The translations under genes were made by a program, and so were the position numbers. From Streptomyces koelreuteriae (lineage in GTDB: Bacteria; Actinomycetota; Actinomycetes; Streptomycetales; Streptomycetaceae): a stretch of DNA of 64,000 nt. Where the stretch lies: assembly GCF_018604545.1 (NCBI RefSeq), contig NZ_CP075896.1:310001-374000 (forward strand), read 5' to 3'. The number at the start of each line of letters is the position of its first letter. Within the stretch, counting starts at the first letter, position 1. The notes below the pieces were generated by a model. That model did no database searches and was not told the origin of the DNA. It saw nothing but the letters and a program-made list of their open reading frames with translations. Of the stretch, positions 43,724 to 51,301 are shown piece after piece.

Positions 43724-43960
43724 TCATGCGGGCGGGAGGCAGGGAGCCTCGCTCGCGGCGGAGGCGTGGGCGGCGCGGGTGGCGCGGGTGGCGCGGGCGG
43801 GACGCCGGATACGCCGACGGCCCGTCGGCGACGGCGGATACGGGGCACCCGGCCGGCTTTCACCGACCGTCACGTCCCCGCTCCTCGAGCAGCCGCGGGC
43901 CGCGTAGGTGCGGCGTCCCCTGCCCAGGCCTTCGGTCGTCACACGAGACGCGTCAGTCAT
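43724..43960 (-). CDS. Doubtful small ORF between sigma factor and CU044_5270 genes
   Basis: The 78-codon frame starts at ATG 43960, overlapping the sigma factor stop by 8 bp, and ends 21 bp before the CU044_5270 start, filling the gap in an operon-like way. The chain is Arg/Ala-rich with an RATRATRAA repeat from a 9-bp tandem repeat and has no recognisable domain. It may be a coupled spacer peptide, or simply untranslated DNA. I list it because of its position. Confidence 0.25.
   Translation of the reverse strand: MTDASRVTTEGLGRGRRTYAARGCSRSGDVTVGESRPGAPYPPSPTGRRRIRRPARATRATRAAHASAASEAPCLPPA
43772..43798. repeat. 9-bp tandem repeat, three copies
   Basis: GGCGCGGGT occurs at 43772-43780 and 43781-43789 and as GGCGCGGGC at 43790-43798. 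It lies in the gap between the sigma factor and CU044_5270 genes. Copy number may vary between strains. Confidence 0.85.
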
Positions 43961-44504
43961 CGTCCCGCCCTCCCGCGGAGTGCGCGTCGGCCTTGGCGCG
44001 CTCAGGGGCCATGCGGTCGATCTCCGTTCTCAGCCGGCGGCGGGCCCGGTGCAGTCGCATCGCGGCGGCCCGGCTGCCGCAGCCGAGGGCGACCGCGACC
44101 TCGTCGACGCCGAGTTCCTCCCAGGCCGTCAGCCGCAGCACCTCCTGGTCGGCCGGGGAGAGGCGGGACAGTGCCTCGTGGACCCAGGCGCCGGGGGTGT
44201 CGGCCTCGGGGCCCATCGCGATGTGCCGCCCGTGCGCGGTGTCGTCGTTGCCGAGCCGGTCGACGAGCCGGCGGCGGCGTCCGTGGCCGCGTACCGCGTT
44301 GGCCAGACAGTTGCGTGCCACGCCGTACAGCCAGGGCAGCGGGGAGGGCGGCAGGTCGGCCCGGCGCCGCCAGGCGACCGTGAACACCTCCGCCACCACT
44401 TCCTCCACCTCACCGGCCCGCCCCTGAAGTCGCCGTGCGACATAGCGGCTGACCGCCCAGTAGTGCTCGCGGTAGGCAGCGGCGAAGATCTCGTCGTTGC
44501 TCAT
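43953..44504 (-). CDS. ECF-type RNA polymerase sigma factor
   Basis: The 183-residue protein has sigma region 2 at about 10-75 ([40 protein letters not shown]) and region 4 at about 110-165 ([44 protein letters not shown]). It would direct RNA polymerase to its own promoter set under control of the CU044_5270 protein encoded downstream. It is divergent from the ctaD paralogue with 105 bp between, in which GTCACA elements face both ways. Confidence 0.88.
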   Translation of the reverse strand: MSNDEIFAAAYREHYWAVSRYVARRLQGRAGEVEEVVAEVFTVAWRRRADLPPSPLPWLYGVARNCLANAVRGHGRRRRLVDRLGNDDTAHGRHIAMGPEADTPGAWVHEALSRLSPADQEVLRLTAWEELGVDEVAVALGCGSRAAAMRLHRARRRLRTEIDRMAPERAKADAHSAGGRDDD

Positions 44505-44533
44505 GTCCCGTTCGTGTCCGGCACCTTCTCGAT

Positions 44534-44580
44534 CGTCACACCCGTTTTCGTGATTCTCGTCGCGTCATCGCAGTGTGACG
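44534..44580. promoter_or_regulatory. Mirror-image CGTCACAC elements in the sigma/ctaD divergent promoter
   Basis: CGTCACAC (44534-44541) on the plus strand is repeated inverted as GTGTGACG (44573-44580). Read toward ctaD, GTCACA is followed 17 bp later by CGTCGC (44558-44563), a layout like ECF-sigma promoters with a GTCACA -35 and CGTC-type -10. Read toward the sigma gene, GTCACA is present but the -10 is unclear. Both genes may therefore be under the encoded sigma factor. Confidence 0.5.
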
Positions 44581-44609
44581 TCCGGGCGGGGCTCGGACAC
44601 AGGCGGGGT

Positions 44610-46217
44610 ATGAGGCACCTCAAGTGGCTGACGACCACGGATCACAAGACGATCGGCACGCTGTATCTGGCGACGTCGTTCGCGTTCTTCGTCATCGGTG
44701 GCGTGATGGCGCTGTTCATGCGCGCCGAGCTGGCCCGGCCGGGTCTGCAGATCATGTCGAACGAGCAGTTCAACCAGGCGTTCACGATGCACGGCACGAT
44801 CATGTTGCTGATGTTCGCGACGCCGCTGTTCGCCGGCTTCGCGAACTGGATCATGCCGCTGCAGATCGGCGCGCCCGACGTGGCGTTCCCGCGGCTGAAC
44901 ATGTTCGCCTACTGGCTGTACCTCTTCGGCTCGCTCATCGCGGTCGGTGGCTTCCTCACCCCGCAGGGCGCGGCCGACTTCGGCTGGTTCGCCTACAGCC
45001 CGCTCTCGGACGCCGTCCGCAGCCCGGGCATCGGCGCCGACATGTGGATCATGGGTCTGGCCTTCTCCGGCTTCGGCACCATCCTCGGCTCGGTCAACTT
45101 CATCACCACGATCATCTGCATGCGCGCCCCGGGCATGACGATGTTCCGCATGCCGATCTTCACCTGGAACGTGCTGCTGACCGGTGTCCTGGTGCTCCTC
45201 GCCTTCCCGGTCCTGGCCGCGGCCCTGTTCGCCCTGGAGGCGGACCGCAAGTTCGGCGCCCACATCTTCGACTCCGCCAACGGCGGGGCGTTGCTCTGGC
45301 AGCACCTCTTCTGGTTCTTCGGCCACCCAGAGGTGTACATCATCGCGTTGCCGTTCTTCGGCATCATCTCCGAGGTCATTCCGGTCTTCTCCCGTAAGCC
45401 GATGTTCGGTTACACGGGTCTGATCGGGGCGACCATCGCGATCGCGGGTCTGTCCGTGACGGTGTGGGCGCACCACATGTACGTCACCGGCGGTGTGCTG
45501 TTGCCGTTCTTCTCCTTCATGACCTTCCTGATCGCGGTCCCGACCGGTGTGAAGTTCTTCAACTGGATCGGCACCATGTGGCGCGGCAGCCTGTCGTTCG
45601 AGACGCCGATGCTGTGGGCCATGGGCTTCCTGATCACGTTCGTGTTCGGCGGGCTCACGGGTGTGCTGCTGGCCTCGCCGCCGATCGACTTCCATGTCTC
45701 CGACTCGTACTTCGTGGTGGCCCACTTCCACTACGTCATCTTCGGCACCGTGGTCTTCGCGATGTTCTCCGGCTTCCACTTCTGGTGGCCGAAGTTCACC
45801 GGCAAGATGCTGGACGAGCGCCTCGGCAAGATCACCTTCTGGACGCTGTTCATCGGCTTCCACGGCACGTTCCTGGTCCAGCACTGGCTGGGTGCCGAGG
45901 GCATGCAGCGGCGCATCCCCGACTATCTGGCGGTGGAGGGCCTGACGACGCTCAACACGGTGTCGAGCATCTCCTCGTTCCTGCTCGGCATGTCGATGCT
46001 GCCGTTCTTCTACAACGTCTGGAAGACGGCGAAGTACGGCGAGAAGGTCACGGCCGACGACCCGTGGGGCTACGGCCGTTCCCTGGAGTGGGCCACCTCC
46101 TGCCCGCCGCCCCGCCACAACTTCGTCGCCCTCCCCCGGATCCGCAGCGAGTCCCCGGCGTTCGACCTGCACCACGCGGACGTCGCCGCGGCGGAGCGGG
46201 AGCTGACGCTCCGATGA
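44610..46217 (+). CDS. ctaD: Cytochrome c oxidase subunit I, stand-alone paralogue
   Basis: The 535-residue protein has twelve membrane segments. All metal ligands are visible: His in [10 protein letters not shown] (heme a), GHPEVY (CuB His, cross-linked Tyr and the D-channel Glu), WAHHMY (two CuB His), and VAHFHYV (heme a3 and heme a His); the D-channel entrance [11 protein letters not shown] is kept. It should be a proton-pumping A-type oxidase core. Genes for subunits II and III are absent here, so it must use partners from the main locus or act otherwise. ATG 44610; the frame extends upstream through the sigma gene only by chance. Confidence 0.92.
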   Translation: MRHLKWLTTTDHKTIGTLYLATSFAFFVIGGVMALFMRAELARPGLQIMSNEQFNQAFTMHGTIMLLMFATPLFAGFANWIMPLQIGAPDVAFPRLNMFAYWLYLFGSLIAVGGFLTPQGAADFGWFAYSPLSDAVRSPGIGADMWIMGLAFSGFGTILGSVNFITTIICMRAPGMTMFRMPIFTWNVLLTGVLVLLAFPVLAAALFALEADRKFGAHIFDSANGGALLWQHLFWFFGHPEVYIIALPFFGIISEVIPVFSRKPMFGYTGLIGATIAIAGLSVTVWAHHMYVTGGVLLPFFSFMTFLIAVPTGVKFFNWIGTMWRGSLSFETPMLWAMGFLITFVFGGLTGVLLASPPIDFHVSDSYFVVAHFHYVIFGTVVFAMFSGFHFWWPKFTGKMLDERLGKITFWTLFIGFHGTFLVQHWLGAEGMQRRIPDYLAVEGLTTLNTVSSISSFLLGMSMLPFFYNVWKTAKYGEKVTADDPWGYGRSLEWATSCPPPRHNFVALPRIRSESPAFDLHHADVAAAERELTLR

Positions 46218-46564
46218 CCGCGATGGAGGGGTTCCCCGTGGACATACGGGCGTTCCATCACCAGGTCGAGGGCCATCTGCTGGCCGCCGCGGCGCAGGAG
46301 GAGGCCCGTACGGCCGCCGAGCGCTTCGCCGCCGGGCTCGACTGGCTGCCGGAGGCCCAACGGCGGGAGGTGGAGCGGCTGTTCGCGGCGGAGCACCTCG
46401 CCCTCACCCGGGCCTCGTGGCAGCGGACGGCCCACCGCGGGGAGGAACTGCGGGGCGAGTACGAGGCGGTGTACCGCGGGCTCCGCGCACGGCTGCTCGC
46501 CGCTGTGCTGCTCGGAGTCACGCTGGTGGTGGCCGTGAACCTCGTGGTACTGGGGTCGGGCTAG
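46214..46564 (+). CDS. Small membrane protein translationally coupled to ctaD
   Basis: The 116-residue protein is helical and charged for about 90 residues ([43 protein letters not shown]...) and ends with one membrane helix (about 93-114). Its ATG overlaps the ctaD stop (ATGA), the strongest sign that the two work together. ATG 46223 and GTG 46239 are alternative starts. Possible roles are an assembly factor or accessory subunit of the alternative oxidase. I recognise no family. Confidence 0.68.
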   Translation: MTAMEGFPVDIRAFHHQVEGHLLAAAAQEEARTAAERFAAGLDWLPEAQRREVERLFAAEHLALTRASWQRTAHRGEELRGEYEAVYRGLRARLLAAVLLGVTLVVAVNLVVLGSG

Positions 46565-46569
46565 ACCGC

Positions 46570-47454
46570 TCAGTCCCTCGTCGCGGGGCGCAGGACCTCG
46601 ATCAGGCTGGCGTAGCTGTCCTGTCCGTGACCCGCCGCGCCGGCCTTCTCCATCGCCGCCTTCAGCAGCTCGGGCAGCGCGTTGTCGATGCCCCGGGCCG
46701 CCGCCGCGTGGATGAGGTGGTCGATGGCCGCGATCTGTACGTCGACGGTGGCGTCGTCGCCCGGGTAGCGGCCCGCGTCCACCTGGGGCGCGTAGGTGGT
46801 GAGGAAACCCGCCACGGCGGTCAGCCAGCGGATCGCGACAGGGGTGAAGGCGGTGGCGGGCGTCCCCTCGGCGCCGACCAGCGCCGTGCCGTGCAGCCAG
46901 CCGGTCATGGTGGACCACATCAGGCCGAGCAGCGCGGCGTCGTAGAGGGAGGCGAGTCCGGGGTCGGTGCCGAGGTAGAGGGGGTCGCCGAGGGCCGCCA
47001 GCGTCGGGCGGTGGGTTTCGAAGACCTGCCGGGAGCCGCTGTAGAGGAACATCATGGCGGGGTCGCCGACGCCGGGCGGGGTGGTCATGATGGCGCCGTC
47101 GAGATAGTCGACCCCATAGGACCGGGCCCACTTGACGGCCTCGTGGGCCTGCTCGGGAGAGCCGGAGGTGAGGTTGACCAGGGTTCTGCCGTCGAGGTCG
47201 CCGACGGCGGACGGGTCGACGATCGCGAACAGCACCTCGTAGTCCAGCACGCAGGCGATGGTCAGCGGGGAGGCGGCGACCGCCTCCTGGGGCGTGGCGG
47301 CCTGGCGGGCGCCTCGCTCGACCAGGGGCCGGGCCCTGTCCGGGGTCCGGTTCCAGACCGTGGTCGGGTGGCCCCGGTCCAGCAGCGCGGCGGCCAGGGC
47401 CGAGCCCATCGAGCCCAGTCCGAGAACGGTGACGGCCTGCGGTTCTGCGTTCAT
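46570..47454 (-). CDS. NADPH-dependent imine reductase-like oxidoreductase
   Basis: The 294-residue protein has a Rossmann domain (VLGLGSMGSALAAALLDRGHPTTVWNRT) with the Arg-Thr pair that favours NADPH, then NLTSGSPEQA and YLDGAIMTTPPGVGDPAMMFLYSG, which are signatures of imine reductases rather than ordinary 3-hydroxyisobutyrate dehydrogenases. The C-terminal helical part has GLASLYDAALLGLMW with the Asp or Tyr used by the family. It probably reduces cyclic imines or a related compound. ATG 47454 follows GAGGAG. It is divergent from an FtrA-type regulator 128 bp away. Confidence 0.83.
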   Translation of the reverse strand: MNAEPQAVTVLGLGSMGSALAAALLDRGHPTTVWNRTPDRARPLVERGARQAATPQEAVAASPLTIACVLDYEVLFAIVDPSAVGDLDGRTLVNLTSGSPEQAHEAVKWARSYGVDYLDGAIMTTPPGVGDPAMMFLYSGSRQVFETHRPTLAALGDPLYLGTDPGLASLYDAALLGLMWSTMTGWLHGTALVGAEGTPATAFTPVAIRWLTAVAGFLTTYAPQVDAGRYPGDDATVDVQIAAIDHLIHAAAARGIDNALPELLKAAMEKAGAAGHGQDSYASLIEVLRPATRD

Positions 47455-47569
47455 GCCCAACTCCTCGTGAAACGTGCGTAGGTGATGCGTGATCACGTAC
47501 GGCAACGCTCGCAGGGCGTGAAGATCGGGAACAGTGACAGGAGTGACGGCGTCCACCAAATTCCTGCCA

Positions 47570-47575
47570 TACGCT
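47570..47575 (+). promoter_or_regulatory. -10 element of probable leaderless AraC-type gene
   Basis: TACGCT ends 7 nt before the ATG at 47583, and no ribosome-binding site lies between. Spacing fits leaderless transcription. Confidence 0.5.
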
Positions 47576-47582
47576 TCGGGGC

Positions 47583-48599
47583 ATGGGTGCTGGTTCCGTC
47601 GCCGTGGTCGTGACCGAGGAGATCGGGGTCCCGTCGTGGGATCTGTACGAACTGAGCATCCCCTGCACGGTGTTCGGCAAGCCGCAGCCGGATCTGGCCG
47701 ATCCCTGGTACGACCTGCGGCTCTGCGGGACGGGAGCGGGGACGCGGGAGGGCGGGGAGGGCCACGGGCTGACCCTGCGGACCCGCTACGGACTCGACGA
47801 CCTGGCTGACGCGGACACGGTCATCGTGCCCTCGGTGCCCGACCCCTGTGTCGACGAGGGCAGGCCGCTGCCGGCGGGGTTGGTCGACGCCCTGCGGCGC
47901 GCCCATGACGCGGGCGCCCGCATGGTCTCCCTCTGTACCGGGGCCTTCGCACTCGCCGAGGCGGGGCTGCTCGACGGCCGCCGCGCCACCGCCCACTGGA
48001 TGCACACCGACCGGCTGGCCGAGCGGTATCCGAAGGTGCAGGTCGACGAGTCGGTGCTGTACGTGGACGACGGCGACGTCCTCACCAGCGCCGGGCTCAC
48101 CGCCGGACTCGACCTGTGTCTGCATCTGGTGCGGCGCGATCTCGGCGCGCACGTCGCCAACCAGCTGGCGCGCCGCATGGTGGTGCCCGCCCACCGGCCG
48201 GGCGGGCAGGCGCAGTTCATCGAGCTGTCGGTGCCGCCCAGCGACGACGAGGGGCTGGCTCCCGTCCTTCAGTGGGCGCGGGCGAACCTCGACCGGCCGC
48301 TGACGGTCGCCGATCTGGCGCGGCGCGCCTCGATGAGCCCGCGTACGTTCTACCGGCGCCTCCAGGCGGCCACCGGGACGACTCCGCTTCAGTGGCTCCT
48401 CGACCAGCGGCTCGGGCGCGCCCGGTCACTGCTGGAGTCCACGGACCTGCCGATCGAGAAGGTCGGGGAGTTCAGTGGCCTCGGCACGGCCAACAACCTC
48501 CGTCACCACTTCCTCAAGCACGTCGGGGTGTCGCCGGGCGACTACCGGCGGGCCTTCCCCGGGGCGCCCCCGGGCGGAGGCGGCCGGACACGGGTCTGA
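47583..48599 (+). CDS. GATase1/DJ-1-like plus AraC family regulator (FtrA type)
   Basis: The 338-residue protein has a DJ-1/PfpI-like N-terminal domain (about 5-190) with Cys in SLCTGAFALAEAG and RATAHWMH, and a C-terminal AraC DNA-binding domain (about 230-325: LTVADLARRASMSPRTFYRRLQAATG, LPIEKVGEFSGLGTANNLRHHF). The first domain is probably a sensor. It is divergent from the imine reductase-like gene, a plausible target. The 3' end abuts the convergent TetR gene with one base between. Confidence 0.87.
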   Translation: MGAGSVAVVVTEEIGVPSWDLYELSIPCTVFGKPQPDLADPWYDLRLCGTGAGTREGGEGHGLTLRTRYGLDDLADADTVIVPSVPDPCVDEGRPLPAGLVDALRRAHDAGARMVSLCTGAFALAEAGLLDGRRATAHWMHTDRLAERYPKVQVDESVLYVDDGDVLTSAGLTAGLDLCLHLVRRDLGAHVANQLARRMVVPAHRPGGQAQFIELSVPPSDDEGLAPVLQWARANLDRPLTVADLARRASMSPRTFYRRLQAATGTTPLQWLLDQRLGRARSLLESTDLPIEKVGEFSGLGTANNLRHHFLKHVGVSPGDYRRAFPGAPPGGGGRTRV

Positions 48600-48600
48600 C

Positions 48601-49260
48601 TCACGTCCCGGGAGTCCAGCCCGCCGGGCGCAGGATCCCCAGCAACTGGCTGACCAGTTCCTCGACCACCTCGTCCAGGGTCGCGTCCACCCACCCGGCG
48701 CTCCAGTCGTGGAGCAGGCCGTTGACGCTGCCGATGAAGCCCGTCGCCGCGAGGCGGTAGTCGCGGGGTGCGGCCTCACCGCGTGCGGCGGCCGCGTCGG
48801 CCTCGGCGCAGATGAGGCCGACCCACCCGGCCCGGCGGGCGAGCCGCTGTTCCTCCAGGCGCGGGCTGACGCCGATGATCTCGACGAAGGTGATGCGGAT
48901 CCGGCGCGGATCGGCCGCGAGGTTCCCGGCGTAGGCGCGGAAGATCGCGGTGGCGCGCTCGGCGAGCGGCAGATCGGCGGAGTCGGACGCGGCCTCCAGG
49001 ACCGCCGTCTCGGCCCAGCCGTTGACCTGGAGGTGGAGCGCGGCGAGCACGTCCTCCAGGGTGCGGAACTCCTCGTAGAACTGGCGGGTGGACAGTCCGG
49101 CCGCGTCGCTGAGCGCCGCGACCGTGGTGGCGCGGAATCCGGGGGTTTCGCCGAACAACTGGAGCGCGGCGTCGAGGAAGCGCCGGCGCCGCTCGGCCTG
49201 CCGCTCCTCGGCCGTCTTGCCGCCGTAGCGGCCGGTGGGCGGTCTGAGTCTCCCCGGCAC
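48601..49260 (-). CDS. TetR family transcriptional regulator
   Basis: The 219-residue protein has a helix-turn-helix at about 20-70 (RRRFLDAALQLFGE, TVAALSDAAGLSTRQFYEEF) and a helical effector domain. GTG 49260 follows AAGGGAG with 6-nt spacing. A perfect 10-bp inverted repeat lies just upstream and is the likely operator for autoregulation. The gene upstream on the same strand is the GH5 glycosidase, whose 3' end is about 100 bp away, so the glycosidase transcript could run into it. Confidence 0.87.
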   Translation of the reverse strand: MPGRLRPPTGRYGGKTAEERQAERRRRFLDAALQLFGETPGFRATTVAALSDAAGLSTRQFYEEFRTLEDVLAALHLQVNGWAETAVLEAASDSADLPLAERATAIFRAYAGNLAADPRRIRITFVEIIGVSPRLEEQRLARRAGWVGLICAEADAAAARGEAAPRDYRLAATGFIGSVNGLLHDWSAGWVDATLDEVVEELVSQLLGILRPAGWTPGT

Positions 49261-49271
49261 CGGCTCTCCCT

Positions 49272-49307
49272 TCGGCGTTCGAACATCGGTCCTTGTCCGA
49301 ACGCCGA
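49272..49307. promoter_or_regulatory. Inverted repeat upstream of TetR gene
   Basis: TCGGCGTTCG (49272-49281) and CGAACGCCGA (49298-49307) are perfectly inverted over 10 bp with a 16-bp spacer; an inner palindrome GTTCGAAC lies at 49277-49284. Position 12-47 bp upstream of the GTG fits a repressor site. As RNA it could also form a hairpin terminating the upstream glycosidase gene. Confidence 0.55.
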
Positions 49308-49359
49308 TTGTGTCGTGTTCCCGGTGTCGGAGAGAAGGCCGCCCTTCCCTTCCGTGTGG

Positions 49360-51219
49360 CTAGCCGGCCTCCCTCGCCGCCCATGCCGTCAGCTCGGCGC
49401 GGGCCGCTGTCAGCAGGTCCGCCGAGGGGGACGTCGCCCCGTTGGTCACCAGCGCGTAGTGCAGGACGCCCGAGTCGGGCGCGGTGAGCAGGAGACGGCG
49501 GCTTCCGGTGCCGCCCGGCTCCTGGGCCACGCCGACCGGGGTGGTCGCGGTGTACGCCGGTGGGGCGTGGGCCGTGCCCAGGTCGGAGACGACGGTGGTG
49601 GACGCCGTCGGGAAGCTCGCCGGCAGATGCAGTTCGGTGGGCGCCGAGCCGCCGTCCGAGCGCCACAGCAGCAGCCCGTACTGCCCCGATCCCACGAGCC
49701 GCTGCACGTGGGGCAGCGCGCTGGGCACCGGGTTCCAGGTCAGCGTCGTCGAGCCGTCCCGGGAGCGGTCCTCGTAGGTGAAGCCGACGGTTCTGCCGGC
49801 CGTGGCGCTCGGGTAGAGGCGGTCCAGGAGCCGGGCGTCCTGGCGCAGCACGGGCTTGCCCGAGTCGTCGAGGCGTACGGCGGACAGATCCTCGTCGTTC
49901 CAGGCGTCACCGGTGGTGAGGACCTTGTCGGGGTTGCCGTTCATCAGCTCGCGGTGCCGGCCGTTGTAGATGTCCCACTGCCACTGCGAGCCGGAGAGGA
50001 CGGGCCCCGAGGCGGCCGGGTCGGACCACCAGTCGGCGCCCTTCAGGCGGGAGTCGAGGGCCTGGTACATCCCCTTGAGGACGGTCGGCGCCTTGTCGGA
50101 GACATTGCCGGCCAGCGGGTGCCCGAACTCACTGACCACGGCGGCGGTCCGCGCGGCGGCGGCCCGGTCGCGGACGGTGCGGAAGTCGTTGACGTACTGG
50201 CCGTCGGCCGCCTTGCCCCACATGAAGACGCCGGAGATGGCCTTCTGGTCGTAGAAGTGGGTGTTGAACACATAGCGCGGTCCGAGGGTGCCGGCGTCCA
50301 GCAGGCCGCCCTCCTGCTTCTGGAAGTCGAGGTTGGCGTTCCAGAAGAGGTTCGGCTCCACGAGGGCGGGCTTGTCCCGCCACCCGGCCGCGTCCATACG
50401 GGCCCGGAACTTCTCGTAGAACGGCCACAGCACGTCCTTCTCCCAGGCCCGACTGGTCTGCCCGGAGTCGTAGACGCCCGCGTGCGGCTCGTTGTAGGGG
50501 TCGAAGCCGACGACGCCCTTGAACCGGTCGGCGTCCAGGTGCTGCCGGAGGTACGTCATGGTCTTCTCGGCGGTGGCGAGGAAGGCGTCCTGTACGCCGT
50601 GCGCGTTGTGCCAGAAGTCGTACGAGGCCCGCTTCACAGCCTCGTTCTGGGTGATGTTCTGCCCCCAGAAGAGGCAGATGCCGCAGGACTCGTCGGGGTA
50701 GTTCCCGGCGTCCACCGCCCACTTGGGCGCGCCGTCGCCGGTGTACCAGCTGTCGGCGTCGAACAGGTGCCGGGAGTAGAGGTCCTGGTGGAAGTCGGGG
50801 TAGACGCGGATGCCGGCGTCGAGGAAGGCCCGCATCTGGTCGGTGGCGGCGGCGAGGTAGGCCGTGTCGACCTGGCCGCGCTCGGGCTCGGCGTACGCCC
50901 AGGAGAGAAGGAAGCGGACGGTGTTGCCGCCGCCGAGGGCGCGCAGGGCGGTCGCGGACTTCTTGGCGTCGGCGACGGAGGCGAAGGGCAGGCCGCCGTT
51001 CTCCGCCAGTTTGGTCTCGCCGGAGACGTTGTAGCCGCGGAGCACGATCTCGCGGCCGGAGGCGTCGGTGAAGCGGCCGTCCCGCACGGTGACGGTCGGG
51101 TCGTCGAACCAGAGCGAGTCGGGAGGGGGCGCGGCGGTGGCGGGCGGGACTCCCGCCACCGTCACGGAGCCGAAGAGGACAGCCAGGACAACCAGCAGAC
51201 GTACCCGAATAGTTGGCAT
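49360..51219 (-). CDS. Exported GH5 glycosidase, endoglycosylceramidase-like
   Basis: The protein of about 619 residues has a signal peptide (RVRLLVVLAVLFGSVTVAGVPPATA, cleaved near residue 30), a TIM-barrel GH5 domain to about 460 with acid/base Glu in FDPYNEPH and nucleophile Glu in VVSEFGHP, and a C-terminal beta-sandwich domain. An IYPDFHQD-type RVYPDFHQDLYSRH segment is typical of endoglycosylceramidase-like GH5. It would release glycans from lipids or hydrolyse beta-glucans outside the cell. ATG 51219 is chosen over an in-frame GTG at 51225; neither has a strong ribosome-binding site. Confidence 0.83.
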   Translation of the reverse strand: MPTIRVRLLVVLAVLFGSVTVAGVPPATAAPPPDSLWFDDPTVTVRDGRFTDASGREIVLRGYNVSGETKLAENGGLPFASVADAKKSATALRALGGGNTVRFLLSWAYAEPERGQVDTAYLAAATDQMRAFLDAGIRVYPDFHQDLYSRHLFDADSWYTGDGAPKWAVDAGNYPDESCGICLFWGQNITQNEAVKRASYDFWHNAHGVQDAFLATAEKTMTYLRQHLDADRFKGVVGFDPYNEPHAGVYDSGQTSRAWEKDVLWPFYEKFRARMDAAGWRDKPALVEPNLFWNANLDFQKQEGGLLDAGTLGPRYVFNTHFYDQKAISGVFMWGKAADGQYVNDFRTVRDRAAAARTAAVVSEFGHPLAGNVSDKAPTVLKGMYQALDSRLKGADWWSDPAASGPVLSGSQWQWDIYNGRHRELMNGNPDKVLTTGDAWNDEDLSAVRLDDSGKPVLRQDARLLDRLYPSATAGRTVGFTYEDRSRDGSTTLTWNPVPSALPHVQRLVGSGQYGLLLWRSDGGSAPTELHLPASFPTASTTVVSDLGTAHAPPAYTATTPVGVAQEPGGTGSRRLLLTAPDSGVLHYALVTNGATSPSADLLTAARAELTAWAAREAG

Positions 51220-51301
51220 GTCCACTACAGTCCGGCGATATCAGGACACCGTCAACACCCCTGACTCTGGAGTAAGTTCCCGCTCGGCGGGTTCACACAC
51301 G

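Noticed and set aside
43908..44609. Long N-terminal extension of ctaD
   Set aside because: The extension runs antisense through the sigma factor gene; homology to subunit I starts at the ATG at 44610.
48475..51264. Open frame of 929 codons on the plus strand
   Set aside because: It is the antisense shadow of the TetR and GH5 genes; its composition is Gly/Arg/Val-rich with no domain and no ribosome-binding site.
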